A stretch of DNA of 64,000 nucleotides from Streptomyces dysideae. Lineage in GTDB: Bacteria > Actinomycetota > Actinomycetes > Streptomycetales > Streptomycetaceae. The stretch spans positions 247,122 to 311,121 of the forward strand of contig NZ_KQ949078.1 in assembly GCF_001514305.1 (NCBI RefSeq). The letters run 5' to 3'. The notes under the pieces were generated by a model. The model saw only the letters and a program-made list of their open reading frames with translations. It did no database searches and had not been told where the DNA came from. Positions 44,849-53,407 of this stretch are shown one piece after another (the first letter of the stretch is position 1; the number at the start of each line of letters is the position of its first letter). A program made the position numbers and the translations under genes.

Positions 44849-46300
44849 TCAGGCCTGCCATGCCGCAACCACGTCGCCGGCCCGCCACACCAGCCCGACC
44901 CCGGCACCGGTCACCGACCCAGCGGTACCGGAGAGGGAAACGACGGCCAGCCCTGTGCCACCCGGCGAGAACCCGGGGACCTGAGCAGCGCCCCGCACGA
45001 GCGCGGCCAGGTCGTGCTGATCGAAGGGCGAGCCGAGCCACTTCACGGAGCCCGCGAAGAAGAGGGTCCCGGCCACCGGAGAGCGATCGGCGCCGATGAG
45101 ATCGATCTCCGGGGAGAACCGGCGGTTCCACCAGCCACCCACGACCTCGGTGTCCGGCCAGGGGAAGTCCCCGGAAGCGGCGGCCAGTTCCAGTGCCTCC
45201 CGGACCAGCGGCTCGACGGCCCGCCCGCGCCAGGCGGCCCAGCGCCGCTGGACGAGCCGGTATGCGGCCTCGGGCCGGCCGCGCCGCGACAACCCCTGCG
45301 CGGAGCGCAAGGCGGCCAGATACAGACGCAGGTTGCTGTCGGCCACCCGGTAGAGGGCGGGCTTGCCGGGGCTCGTGGACAGCGGGGTGTCGGAGGCGAG
45401 GATCCGCTTCTCGTCGGTGAGCCGTCGCAGCAGAGGGGACAGTATCCCCGACGGCAGGGCACCACTCTGGCTCCCCGCCGTCGCCGCGATGTTGGCGTGC
45501 GTACGGTCCCCGCTGCCCACCGCCTCCAGCACCCGGCGGGACTGGTCGGCTGCGGGGAACTCGGCCATGAGAGCCGCTTCGGGGACGCCGAAGAGGGGCG
45601 AGGCGGGGTCCGCGCACTCGGCCTCGATGAAGTCGAGCGCCGGGGTGGCGTGCGGCCAGGCGCGCAGGATCCCCGGCAGCCCGCCTGAGACGAGGTGCGC
45701 GTCGATGGCGTCCGCCGCGTCGAGCCCCAGTGCGGCCCCGGTCTCGGCGGGGTTGAGCGGACCGAGGACCAGGCTGTCGGCCCGGCCGTAGAAGGGGCGG
45801 TCGTACGCGGTGAACCGCTCCATCATGTGCAGGTCACTGCCGAGCAGTAGCAGCAGCACGGGGCGGGTGGAGAGGAGCCGGTCCCAGGCGGTCTGGAGTG
45901 CTCCGTCGAAGACGGGGTCCTGTTCGGCGAGCCAGGGAAGTTCGTCGAGGACGACGATGCTCGGGGTGGCGGGCAGCACGGCGGCGAGTGCGCGGAAGGC
46001 GTCGGGCCAGTTGGTCGGCGGGCTCTTCGGTACGAGTTCCAGGTCGGGCGGGAGCGAGGACTCTCTCAGCTCAGTCATGAGATCGGCGATCCCCTCCAGG
46101 GGGGACGCGCCCTTGGTCGCCGTGAAGAAGACGTACGGTCGCCGGGCCCGGTCACAGAACTCCTGCACGAGCCGGGACTTCCCGACCTGCCGCCGCCCCC
46201 TTATGGCGACGGCCAGGCCGTTACCGTCGGAGGTGACGCGATCGAGGCGCTTCTGGAGGAGGGCCAGCTCGGTCTGGCGGCCTACGAAGGGGGTGGGCAT
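44849..46300 (-). CDS. Archaeal-type ATPase with C-terminal DUF234 nuclease-like domain
   Basis: A 483-residue STAND-like ATPase. Walker A is GRRQVGKSRL near residue 35, Walker B IVVLDELPWLAEQ near residue 130, followed by a sensor-like LLLGSDLHMM. A winged-helix region (about 275-330, with NIAATAGSQSGALPSGILSPLLRRL) leads to the DUF234 domain; SPEIDLIGADRSP and GSVKW near residues 415-440 form a PD-(D/E)xK-like pattern. ATG 46300 follows GGAGGAGG. The upstream gap contains two abutting palindromes, and the next gene is an Rpn-type nuclease remnant, so this is a possible defence or mobile-DNA locus. Function is not established for the family. Confidence 0.85.
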   Translation of the reverse strand: MPTPFVGRQTELALLQKRLDRVTSDGNGLAVAIRGRRQVGKSRLVQEFCDRARRPYVFFTATKGASPLEGIADLMTELRESSLPPDLELVPKSPPTNWPDAFRALAAVLPATPSIVVLDELPWLAEQDPVFDGALQTAWDRLLSTRPVLLLLLGSDLHMMERFTAYDRPFYGRADSLVLGPLNPAETGAALGLDAADAIDAHLVSGGLPGILRAWPHATPALDFIEAECADPASPLFGVPEAALMAEFPAADQSRRVLEAVGSGDRTHANIAATAGSQSGALPSGILSPLLRRLTDEKRILASDTPLSTSPGKPALYRVADSNLRLYLAALRSAQGLSRRGRPEAAYRLVQRRWAAWRGRAVEPLVREALELAAASGDFPWPDTEVVGGWWNRRFSPEIDLIGADRSPVAGTLFFAGSVKWLGSPFDQHDLAALVRGAAQVPGFSPGGTGLAVVSLSGTAGSVTGAGVGLVWRAGDVVAAWQA

Positions 46301-46341
46301 GGGCCTCCTCCAGGAGTGAGGGGTGGGTTCCAGGTGGTTAT

Positions 46342-46371
46342 GTAGATTCAATCTACGTAGATTAAATCTAC
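46342..46371. promoter_or_regulatory. Two abutting 15-bp palindromes, tandem operator
   Basis: GTAGATT-C-AATCTAC (46342-46356) and GTAGATT-A-AATCTAC (46357-46371) are perfect palindromes placed head to tail without spacer. They are strikingly AT-rich for this genome and lie 42-71 bp before the ATPase start, close to the end of the Rpn-type remnant. They look like a cooperative binding site for a dimeric repressor. Confidence 0.8.
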
Positions 46372-46376
46372 ATACA

Positions 46377-47019
46377 TCAGGGCTGCCGAAGCTGGGGCTG
46401 AGGGTGACCGACAAGGCCGGACCTCAGCAACCCGCGTAAGTACGTCGCTGTATCCCTGTCGAGCGACCGGATCCCTCGGGCCAGGACACCCAGGGTGGCG
46501 GTGGTCTTCTCGCCCTCGCTGTGCGCGATGGCCGCGAGTGACGCCAGTGCCGGCTGTCGGACCACCGTCGACTCGTCCGTGATCTCCGGCAGGTCGTCCG
46601 GGCCCAGCACCAGCGGGCGCAGGATCTGGGATGTCTGGTTGCCGATGCGGGACTCGAAGGGGCCGGCGGCCCAGGTTGCGGTGGGCCGGTTCCGGCAGAT
46701 CACCAGCAGCAGTACGGGCAGGTCGTACGCCAGGTGGAGATGCGCCACGTGGCAGGGCCCAGCCCGGTGTCTTGTCGGGGTCCGGCTTCGTCTGGACCTC
46801 GACTGCGAGGAGGAAGGCATCTCCCTCGGCGGGCTCGACCTTCAGCACCGTGTCCACGGGGTGGTCCGGTGGGCCGAACTCCGTGGCGTCGAGGGTGAGC
46901 ACCTCGATGGCCGATTTCGGGAGTGGGGGAAGTCGTAGCGTCTCGAAGACGGGGGTGAGGGCCTCCGGGTGGTTCTCGAAGATCCGGTGCGATGTCTGGC
47001 GGGTTGCTGCGGTGACCAT
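46377..47019 (-). pseudogene. Frameshifted Rpn-type nuclease/transposase-like gene
   Basis: The 5' part from ATG 47019 encodes HRIFENHPEALTPVFETL, EVLTLDATEFGPPDHPVDTVL and AFLLAVEVQTKPDPDKTPGWA, a PD-(D/E)xK nuclease of the Rpn/PDDEXK transposase-like group common in Streptomyces. At about 46752-46760 the frame breaks: an extra C in the GGGCCC tract moves the continuation (HVAHLHLAYDLPVLLLVICRN, then FESRIGNQTSQILRPLVLGPDDLP) into the next frame, ending at 46377. Without the extra base the gene would encode about 213 residues. It may be a true pseudogene, a programmed shift, or a sequencing error. Confidence 0.78.
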
Positions 47020-47098
47020 GTGGCGGAACCTAGGGGATCTTGGGCCGGGGCGTCCGGCCGAAGGGATGGGATCACTCTTTCGGGGAGGGAAGAGGTGT

Positions 47099-47512
47099 TC
47101 AGGCCACGGCGGTCAGTTCGCACCAGATGTACTTGCCGGTGCCGACGATGTTCTTGGTGTCGTGCTGCCGCACCCAGCCCCAGTCGTCTGCGCAGTCCCG
47201 TACGAGGGCGAGGCCGCGGCCCGTTTGGGCGTCCGGGGTGGTGTGGTGGGAGGGGCGGGGTGCTGTGGGGTCGGCGTCCCACACGCCGATGCGGAGGGTG
47301 CCGTGTTCTGCGCGGAGCTTTATGGCGGCGGGGCCCTTGGTGTGCTGTACGGCGTTGGTGACCAGCTCGGTGGCCAGGAGTTCGGCGGCTTCGGTGAGGT
47401 GGGGGAGGCCGTGGGCGGCGAGGATGAGGCGGAGGGTGTGGCGGCAGATGGGGACGGCCAGGGGGGTGTTGGGGATGTGGAGGGTGTACTCCCAGGGGTC
47501 GACTTCGGGCAT
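47099..47512 (-). CDS. RsbW-like ATP-binding regulatory protein
   Basis: A 137-residue GHKL-ATPase domain without other domains. The N box is ELLATELVTNAVQHT and the G1 box DAQTGRGLALVRDCADDWG. Such small proteins are abundant in Streptomyces beside XRE/DUF397 pairs, as here (47759-48798, divergent). They are thought to act as anti-sigma-like or signalling partners in development (abaA and whiJ type loci). The start is ATG 47512. Confidence 0.87.
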   Translation of the reverse strand: MPEVDPWEYTLHIPNTPLAVPICRHTLRLILAAHGLPHLTEAAELLATELVTNAVQHTKGPAAIKLRAEHGTLRIGVWDADPTAPRPSHHTTPDAQTGRGLALVRDCADDWGWVRQHDTKNIVGTGKYIWCELTAVA

Positions 47513-47758
47513 GAGTGAACTCCGTTCAGTGGGTGGAGAGTTGGCTGGGTCTGCGGAGTGTCGGGCGGTGGCTTCGTCGTCGTCGCCATGGCGTGGCGGG
47601 GCGGTGCGCTTCCGGGGCCCCGGTTTCGCAGGGTGTGCGTCGCGTCACTGACGGTAGAGGAGAAATTTCTCCCAGCGCAAGCTGTTCGCGTAACCTGGCA
47701 CCCGAACGAGGGGGGCCAACAGGTCCCTTAGGCAGTGCTGTTGAGGAGTTGAGCCGTC

Positions 47759-48610
47759 GTGGCGCCGAGGAGCCAGCCCACCACCCGACAGGTGCGTCTG
47801 GGCGCCGAGCTGCGCAAACTGCGGGAAGCGGCGGGCATGTCGGCCCGGGAAGTGGTCGGACTCCTCTCGTCGACGTCGGCTCAGATGAGCCAGGTCGAGT
47901 CCGGGCTCTCGGGCGTGAGTGAAGAGCGGGTGCGTAGGCTCGCCGTTCTCTACGCATGTACGGACGGGGCGCTGGTGGAGGCCCTCGTGGCGATGGCGGC
48001 GGACCGTACGCGTGGCTGGTGGGAGGAATACCGGGGCGTGCTGCCGCCGACGTTTCTGGACCTGGCGGAGCTGGAACATCACGCCCGGTCGATCCAGGTG
48101 ATCGGAACGGCGCATGTTCCGGGGCTGCTGCAGACCGAGGACTATGCGCGCGCGGTGTTCTCGTACTGGGTTCCGGAGTTCGTGGCGGGCGAGGTGGACC
48201 CCCGGATCGAGCACCGCATGCGGCGCAAGACCGTCATCACGCGTGACGGTGCCGTCGAGTACGAGGCGGTGGTCCACGAGTCCGTACTGCGCACGCGCGT
48301 TGCCGACCGCAGTGTCGCGCGAGCCCAACTGGACGAGATCCTCCAGCAGACGGAGCGGTCGAACGTCACGGTGCGGGTGGTTCCCTTCGATATCGACGGC
48401 TTCGCCGGCGCCAGCGCCGCCCTGCTCTACCTGGGCGGTCCGGTGGCCGCGCTGGACACGGTGCAGCGGGACACTCCGTACGGCACGGCGTTCCTGGACG
48501 ACGCCGCTCAACTCCTCGCTATGCGAACACTTTTTCGTAAGGTGGAGTCGGTAGCGCTTGACCCCGTGAAGTCCCGGGACTTCATCCATCGCCTGGCGAA
48601 GGAGCTATAG
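47759..48610 (+). CDS. XRE-family regulator with DUF5753 domain
   Basis: A 283-residue protein with an N-terminal helix-turn-helix (residues about 15-70, LGAELRKLREAAGMSAREVVGLL, SAQMSQVESGLSGVS) and a C-terminal DUF5753 domain (WWEEYRGVLPPTFLDLAELE, HVPGLLQTEDYARAVFS, RRKTVITRDGAVEYEAVVHE). It belongs to the WhiJ-like regulators of Streptomyces, which pair with a DUF397 protein that lifts repression. That partner is encoded three bases downstream. Start GTG 47759 (VAPRSQPTTRQ). Confidence 0.92.
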   Translation: MAPRSQPTTRQVRLGAELRKLREAAGMSAREVVGLLSSTSAQMSQVESGLSGVSEERVRRLAVLYACTDGALVEALVAMAADRTRGWWEEYRGVLPPTFLDLAELEHHARSIQVIGTAHVPGLLQTEDYARAVFSYWVPEFVAGEVDPRIEHRMRRKTVITRDGAVEYEAVVHESVLRTRVADRSVARAQLDEILQQTERSNVTVRVVPFDIDGFAGASAALLYLGGPVAALDTVQRDTPYGTAFLDDAAQLLAMRTLFRKVESVALDPVKSRDFIHRLAKEL

Positions 48611-48612
48611 AC

Positions 48613-48798
48613 GTGATCCAGTGGCAGAAGTCGTCGTTCTCCGGCGGTGCCGACGGGAATGAGTGCGTCGAACTTGCCCTCCGGGACGACTCGTTGCTCC
48701 TCCGCGAAAGCGACGACCCCACCCGAATACTCCCCGTCACCCCCACCGGCCTCGCCGCCCTCCTCCACCACGTCCAAGCGGACCGCACCGTCAGATGA
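48613..48798 (+). CDS. DUF397 small protein
   Basis: A 61-residue DUF397 protein starting at GTG 48613: WQKSSFSGGADGNECVELA is the family signature. It probably binds and modulates the XRE/DUF5753 regulator encoded immediately upstream. The small size and tight spacing are normal for the pair. The AGGAGC before the regulator's stop acts as ribosome site. Confidence 0.92.
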   Translation: MIQWQKSSFSGGADGNECVELALRDDSLLLRESDDPTRILPVTPTGLAALLHHVQADRTVR

Positions 48799-48842
48799 TC
48801 CAGACGGCGCCGGTGGAGGTCATGTGCATCCCCTCATCCCCC

Positions 48843-48861
48843 GGCGCACCATTTGTGCGCC
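48843..48861 (-). promoter_or_regulatory. Orphan FG-GAP-type leader hairpin
   Basis: GGCGCAC-CATTT-GTGCGCC, the same design as the hairpin before the FG-GAP gene at 51535-52947 (52967-52985). On the reverse strand it is followed by a G-rich segment and ATGs, but no FG-GAP gene follows; the sequence runs into the DUF397 gene end. It appears to be the leader of a lost gene copy. Confidence 0.6.
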
Positions 48862-48884
48862 GACTCCACAGGCGGGGGAATGTA

Positions 48885-48919
48885 AAGGCGCCCGGTGACA
48901 TCCAGTCGCCGGGCGCCTT
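48885..48919 (-). terminator. Terminator of the large FG-GAP gene
   Basis: An 11-bp perfect stem AAGGCGCCCGG/CCGGGCGCCTT with 13-base loop, beyond the stop at 48938. Confidence 0.85.
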
Positions 48920-48937
48920 GGTGACTCAAGTCATCGG

Positions 48938-51445
48938 CTAGAAAAGGGACTTGTAGCCGCCCCATCCGGTGGCGATCTTCGTACGCCCGCCGAAGGACCC
49001 CTTGCCGTCGCCGCTGTTGCGGTACAGGTTCCCGCTGCTGTCGCGGGAGACCAGGTCGGCCTTGCCGTCGCCGGTGATGTCGCCGACGCCGATGACGGCG
49101 TTGTACGAGCCGCCCCAGTTGGTGAACAGCTTGGTGCGGGCCTTGAAGGTGCCGGTGCCCGTGCCGTTGTAGCGGTACAGGGTGTTGGACGAGTCCTGGG
49201 CGAGCAGGTCGCCGATGCCGTCGCCGGTGATGTCGCCGACGCCGACGATCTTCCTGTAGCCCTTCCAGTTGTCGTAGAGCTTCACGCGGGAGGCGAGCTT
49301 GCCGGTGCTCGTGCCCTTGTAGAGGTAGACGGCCCCGGTGGAGGCGTTCCGCGCGATGAGGTCCGGGCGGCCGTCGCCGCTGACGTCGCCGGGGGAGGTC
49401 AGGACGTTGTACTGGGTCCAGCCGCTGCTCGCGAGGGTGGTGTACGACGTCGACGGGGTCACGGCCTTGCCGCAGCCCGGCTTGTACAGGCGGAGGGCGC
49501 CACTGCTGTATCGGACCAGGACGTCGTTGCAGCGGTCCCCGCTGAGGTCGCCGACCGGGACGGCCTTGACGGTCGTCGTCCAACCGCTTCCGCTGACCTT
49601 GCCGGAGAAGGTGCCCGTGGACGCCTTGCCGAGCTGCCATGTCAGGGCGCCGGAGGAGTTGAGGGTGAGCAGGTCGCCGGTGCCGTCGGGGGTGGCGGAG
49701 GCGCCGGAGAAGTCACGGAGAACGGCTGCGCCGCCGGCGACGGTGACCGTGCCGGAGGCCAGCTTCACGGCCGAGGCCGCGCCCTCCTGGGTGGCGCGCA
49801 GCGTCCAGGTCAGGGGCCCGTTGAGGGCGTAACTCCCGGATGCCGTACGGCCGTTCCAGGTCGCCGCGATCTTCAGTTCGCCGGTCGTGCCGGTGAGGCT
49901 CCGGACGGTCTTGCCGGCCCGGTCGGTGATCGTCACCGACCAGGACGACGTGGGGCGGCTGAGCGTCCAGGTGGGTGCCCAGGCGGTGCTGGTGGCGGTG
50001 GTGCCCTTGAGCGCGGCCGTCGTCGGGACACTGGAGGCGCTGACGGCGAGGGTGGGCCAGGCGGTGCGGGAGCCGTACAGCCGGCCGACGCTGCTCTCGG
50101 TCGCGGCGCCGGACCAGACGGCGGTGGCGGCGCCGTCGGCGCCGACGCTGATGTGGCCGAGGACGTATGCGTTGGAGGAGCCCGGCAGCTGGCTGGGGCT
50201 GGTCCACGTGCCGTCGCTGCGGACGGCCTCCCGCAGGGTCCCGGACTGGCTCCACAGGGCGTGCACGGTGCCGTCGGCGCCGATCGCGGCGTCGTACTGC
50301 TCGGAGGCGTACGCCGTCGACAGCGTCCGTGCGGCCGACCAGGTGCCGGTGTCGGCCTCGCGGGTGGCGGTGCGGGCGCTGAAGGTGCTGGTGTAGTCGA
50401 CCCATACGAGGGTGACGTCGCCGTCGGGCGCGATGAGCGGCTCGGGGGTGTCGGCGAGGTTGTCGGTGGCGGTCACGGTCTCGGGCGCGGACCAGGTGCC
50501 CTCGCCGCTCCGGGTGGCCGTGAGGATGGACGTGGACTCGGACTCGTCGGTGCCCGGCCAGGCGACGGTGAGTGAGCCGTCGTCGGCGGCCGCGACCTCG
50601 GGGTCACCGACCGACTGGTAGCTGCCGGTCGCGGCGACAGGGGCGGACCACTCGGTGGCACCGGCCGCGCGGGAGACCGCGTACAGGGAGGCGGACGGAC
50701 CGTCCCACTGCTTGTAGACGATGACAGCGGTGCCGTCGGTGGTGACGGCGACGCTCGGATTGGCGGCGAAGTCGGCCCCGTCCGTGGCGGCGGTGCTGAG
50801 TTGGACGGGATCCGTCCAGGTGCCGTCGGTGCCGCGGGTGGCGGCGTGGACCTCGGCGTGGGCCGCGGAGTTCGCCCGGGTCGTCCATACGGCGGTGACC
50901 GTGCCGTCGGGCGCCTCGGCGAGGTCGATGCCGGCGTCGGACCAGGCGGCGTCCGTGCCGACGATCTCGGCGGGTGCGGACCAGCCGGACTTGTCGGCCG
51001 CGAGTACGGAGCTGACCAGCCGGATGCCGAGGTTGGTGTCGCCCGGCCCGGTGTTGTCCGGGTGCTCCACCCACAGCGCGGTGACCGTGCCGTCCGCGGA
51101 CGCGTGCAACTGGGCGCCGCCGGCCTCGCTCGGCGTCGTCGCCAGGGGCGTCGGCGTGCCCCATGCGTCGCTGCCGGCCGGGCGCACGGCGGCGTACAGC
51201 GTGCGCTCGCCACCGCCGACACCGGCGAACTGGTTCCACAGCGCGACGGCCGACCCGTCGGCGGCGGTGACGACGTCGAGCACGGAGGTGCTGACATCGG
51301 TGCCGGTGATGGCCGTGGCCGACGTCCAGGGCGCGACCGGAGCCGCGACGGCCGTAGTCGGAAGAACGGCGCCGCCCGCCACGGCCAGCGCCACCGAAGA
51401 GATCGCGACCGCGAGACGACGGCGCGACAGGGCGATTCTGCCCAC
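48938..51445 (-). CDS. Large secreted beta-propeller/FG-GAP protein 2
   Basis: An 835-residue exported protein. The signal peptide is LAVAISSVALAVAGGAVLPTTAVAAP. Residues about 40-430 form repeats with aspartate-glycine turns and W-containing strands (for example DGTVTALWVEH, DGSLTVAWPGT, DGDVTLVWVDY), resembling Asp-box or BNR-like propeller blades. A Ig-like or FlgD-type segment (about 450-560, PTSSWSVTITDRAGKTVRSLTG) follows, and the last 260 residues contain FG-GAP/VCBS repeats with DVSGDGRPDLIARN, DITGDGIGDLLAQD and DITGDGKADLVSRD. GTG 51445 follows GGAGGG. Function unknown; extracellular binding is inferred. Confidence 0.87.
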   Translation of the reverse strand: MGRIALSRRRLAVAISSVALAVAGGAVLPTTAVAAPVAPWTSATAITGTDVSTSVLDVVTAADGSAVALWNQFAGVGGGERTLYAAVRPAGSDAWGTPTPLATTPSEAGGAQLHASADGTVTALWVEHPDNTGPGDTNLGIRLVSSVLAADKSGWSAPAEIVGTDAAWSDAGIDLAEAPDGTVTAVWTTRANSAAHAEVHAATRGTDGTWTDPVQLSTAATDGADFAANPSVAVTTDGTAVIVYKQWDGPSASLYAVSRAAGATEWSAPVAATGSYQSVGDPEVAAADDGSLTVAWPGTDESESTSILTATRSGEGTWSAPETVTATDNLADTPEPLIAPDGDVTLVWVDYTSTFSARTATREADTGTWSAARTLSTAYASEQYDAAIGADGTVHALWSQSGTLREAVRSDGTWTSPSQLPGSSNAYVLGHISVGADGAATAVWSGAATESSVGRLYGSRTAWPTLAVSASSVPTTAALKGTTATSTAWAPTWTLSRPTSSWSVTITDRAGKTVRSLTGTTGELKIAATWNGRTASGSYALNGPLTWTLRATQEGAASAVKLASGTVTVAGGAAVLRDFSGASATPDGTGDLLTLNSSGALTWQLGKASTGTFSGKVSGSGWTTTVKAVPVGDLSGDRCNDVLVRYSSGALRLYKPGCGKAVTPSTSYTTLASSGWTQYNVLTSPGDVSGDGRPDLIARNASTGAVYLYKGTSTGKLASRVKLYDNWKGYRKIVGVGDITGDGIGDLLAQDSSNTLYRYNGTGTGTFKARTKLFTNWGGSYNAVIGVGDITGDGKADLVSRDSSGNLYRNSGDGKGSFGGRTKIATGWGGYKSLF

Positions 51446-51462
51446 GTGTGTTTCCCTCCCCC

Positions 51463-51482
51463 GCGAGGGCCCACGCCCTCGC
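51463..51482 (-). promoter_or_regulatory. Leader hairpin before FG-GAP gene 2
   Basis: GCGAGGG-CCCACG-CCCTCGC, 18 bases before GTG 51445, matching the hairpin at 43060-43081 including the flanking CTTGT on the reverse strand. Confidence 0.6.
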
Positions 51483-51534
51483 ACAAGCGTGCGGATGCTA
51501 GCAGCGAGGCCGGTGGCCGGACGCGGGCGGTTCG

Positions 51535-52947
51535 TCAGATGACCCAGAGCAGCCCGTTGCCGCCCAGCAGCGTGCCGTTCTGCTGGGTGAGGCCGACCGC
51601 GTTCGCCGTGAGCATGCGGCTGTTCGTGGTCGTCGGGCGGGAGGAGCCGCCCGGGAACACCCAGACCGCGCCGGTGAAGTTGTTCTCGCCCGCAGCGCCG
51701 ACGAACAGTTCGGGCTTGCCGTCCTTGTTGATGTCGCCCGCGGAGACGGTCGTACCGAACAAGTCCTGGAGCTCGGAGCCGCCCGGGACGCCTGCCGTGT
51801 CCTGTGTGAAGGCGTACGCGCCGGTGCCGAGGGAGCCGGTACGCAGGCCCGGGACGACGGTCACCTGACCGGCCTGGCGGGTCGTGCCGATGGCTTCGTA
51901 CGGCGATCCGATCACGATGTCCGCGAGCCCGTCCCGGTTCAGGTCGGCCACGGCGAGGGCTGCGCCGAACGCGTCGCCCTTCTCGCTCCCGCCGGGGACG
52001 CCGGGCGTGTTCTGCGTGATCTGCACGGGCTTCGCGTCGGTCGCGATGCCGCCTGCCGAGCCGTACCAGACCAGGACGCGCCCGCCGGTCGCACCGTCGA
52101 CGCCCGCCGTGTCCGGGTCGTCGGGGTCGCCGACCACGAGGTCGGCGTATCCGTCGCCGTTGAGGTCACCGGTGGCGGCGATGAGGCCGTTGCCCGGCAG
52201 CGGGTCGTTCGGGAGCACCGGATTGATGTGGATCTCTCCACCGCTCAGGCCGTCGAGGCGGGTGGTCGCTACGACCCGTTCCGGGAGAGCGTCGCCGTTG
52301 AAGTCGCCGAGCGCGACGCTTTCGACGGAGGCGGTGTCCTGGTTCTCGGTGGCGGAACCGTACGTGCCCGTGCGGCTGAACGGCCCCTCGAAGTGCACGG
52401 ACCCCTCATATCCGGCGACCACGACCTGCGTCCGCACGCCCCCGCCGGTACTGAGAGCGGCCACGTCGAGCCCGTAGTAGCGCGGTTCAGCGAACGGCGC
52501 CGGCAGATTCGTCCCGTTCGTCAGCCCGCTCCTGCCACCCCACAGCACCGTCACCGTACCGGCGTTGGTCCCCTTCGCCGTGTCCTCGTACGGCGACGAC
52601 ACCACCAGGTCGGCATACCCGTCCCGGTTCAGGTCGGCCGTCGCGGTGGCCGCGCCGAAGCGGTCGTACGCCTCGGCCGTGCCCGGCACCCCGGACGTGT
52701 TCTGCGTGATGGTCTTGCGGCGGCCCGCGGACAGGCCCGACGACGAGCCGTACAGGACGACGACGGCACCGGCCGCCTCCTTGCCGGACACGTTCGCACC
52801 CGGCGCGGGCAGCACCGCGTCGCGGTATCCGTCGCCGTTGAAGTCACCGGGGACGGCCCCGTGCACGGCGGCCGCCGGGACGGCCGGCAGCAGCGCACCC
52901 CCGATCAGACTGACGACGACGAACGCAGCCGTGCCCCATCTGCCCAT
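51535..52947 (-). CDS. Secreted FG-GAP (integrin-like propeller) protein 3
   Basis: A 470-residue paralogue of the protein at 41621-43039, closely similar over its whole length (AVHGAVPGDFNGDG, YRDAVLPAPGANVSGKEAAG and many later blocks are the same). Its signal peptide is WGTAAFVVVSLIGGALLPAVPAAA. The DxNxDG calcium loops are kept (DLNRDGYAD, DFNGDALPE, DLNGDGYAD, DLNRDGLAD, DINKDGKPE). Codon differences are many and mostly silent, so the duplication is not recent. ATG 52947 follows GGAGGGG. Confidence 0.9.
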   Translation of the reverse strand: MGRWGTAAFVVVSLIGGALLPAVPAAAVHGAVPGDFNGDGYRDAVLPAPGANVSGKEAAGAVVVLYGSSSGLSAGRRKTITQNTSGVPGTAEAYDRFGAATATADLNRDGYADLVVSSPYEDTAKGTNAGTVTVLWGGRSGLTNGTNLPAPFAEPRYYGLDVAALSTGGGVRTQVVVAGYEGSVHFEGPFSRTGTYGSATENQDTASVESVALGDFNGDALPERVVATTRLDGLSGGEIHINPVLPNDPLPGNGLIAATGDLNGDGYADLVVGDPDDPDTAGVDGATGGRVLVWYGSAGGIATDAKPVQITQNTPGVPGGSEKGDAFGAALAVADLNRDGLADIVIGSPYEAIGTTRQAGQVTVVPGLRTGSLGTGAYAFTQDTAGVPGGSELQDLFGTTVSAGDINKDGKPELFVGAAGENNFTGAVWVFPGGSSRPTTTNSRMLTANAVGLTQQNGTLLGGNGLLWVI

Positions 52948-52966
52948 GTGAGTCCCCTCCACCCCA

Positions 52967-52985
52967 GGCGCACCATCCGTGCGCC
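52967..52985 (-). promoter_or_regulatory. Leader hairpin before FG-GAP gene 3
   Basis: GGCGCAC-CATCC-GTGCGCC, 20 bases before ATG 52947, matching 48843-48861 in stem and position. Confidence 0.6.
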
Positions 52986-53058
52986 GACATCACGCGGGAA
53001 TTGTAAAGGCGCCCGGGGATTCTTCACCCAGGGAGCCTTCAGGAGTTCAACTCGCCGG

Positions 53059-53219
53059 TCAGGAGAGGGCCTTGTAGCCGCCCCACCCGCTCGCGATCTG
53101 CGTGCGCGGCCCGAACGAGCCCTTCCCGTCCCCGCTGTTGCGCCACACGTTGCCGCTGGTGTCGCGGGAGACCAGTCCGACCTGCCGTCGTCCGTGATGT
53201 CGCCGACGCCGACGATGTC
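53059..53219 (-). pseudogene. C-terminal fragment of an FG-GAP protein gene
   Basis: The last about 54 codons resemble the C-terminus of the protein at 48938: VGVGDITDDG, then SRDTSGNVWRNSGDGKGSFG and IASGWGGYKALS before TGA. Near 53174 one base is missing relative to that gene, so the fragment is frameshifted. A decayed version of the matching terminator lies just beyond (about 53005-53038). The 5' part of the gene is gone. Confidence 0.8.
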
Positions 53220-53407
53220 ACACGCCGTGCGGTCAGGCCATGCGCCCGGACCGCGCAGTCACCGGCCAGGACCAGTGGGTAGCGGGCGCCGACGGTGAGG
53301 ACGTCGGTCAGCAGGTGGCGGTGCGGGGGTTGCGTGGTGGCCCCGATTATCGCGGTCGTATCCGGGTCGGTGCGGTGCCACCATGCCGCCGTACAGGTGT
53401 AGTTCAC
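53220..53407 (-). pseudogene. 5' fragment of an AbiEii-like nucleotidyltransferase gene
   Basis: From GTG 53407 (GGGGAAGG upstream) about 60 codons run into the FG-GAP fragment. The segment PPHRHLLTDVLTVGARYPLVLAGDCAVRAHGL resembles, in pieces, the start of AbiEii/AbiGii toxin-type nucleotidyltransferases, where PLVLTGGYAVQAHGL is usual. The catalytic domain is missing. The match rests on memory of a short motif and is therefore moderate. Confidence 0.55.
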
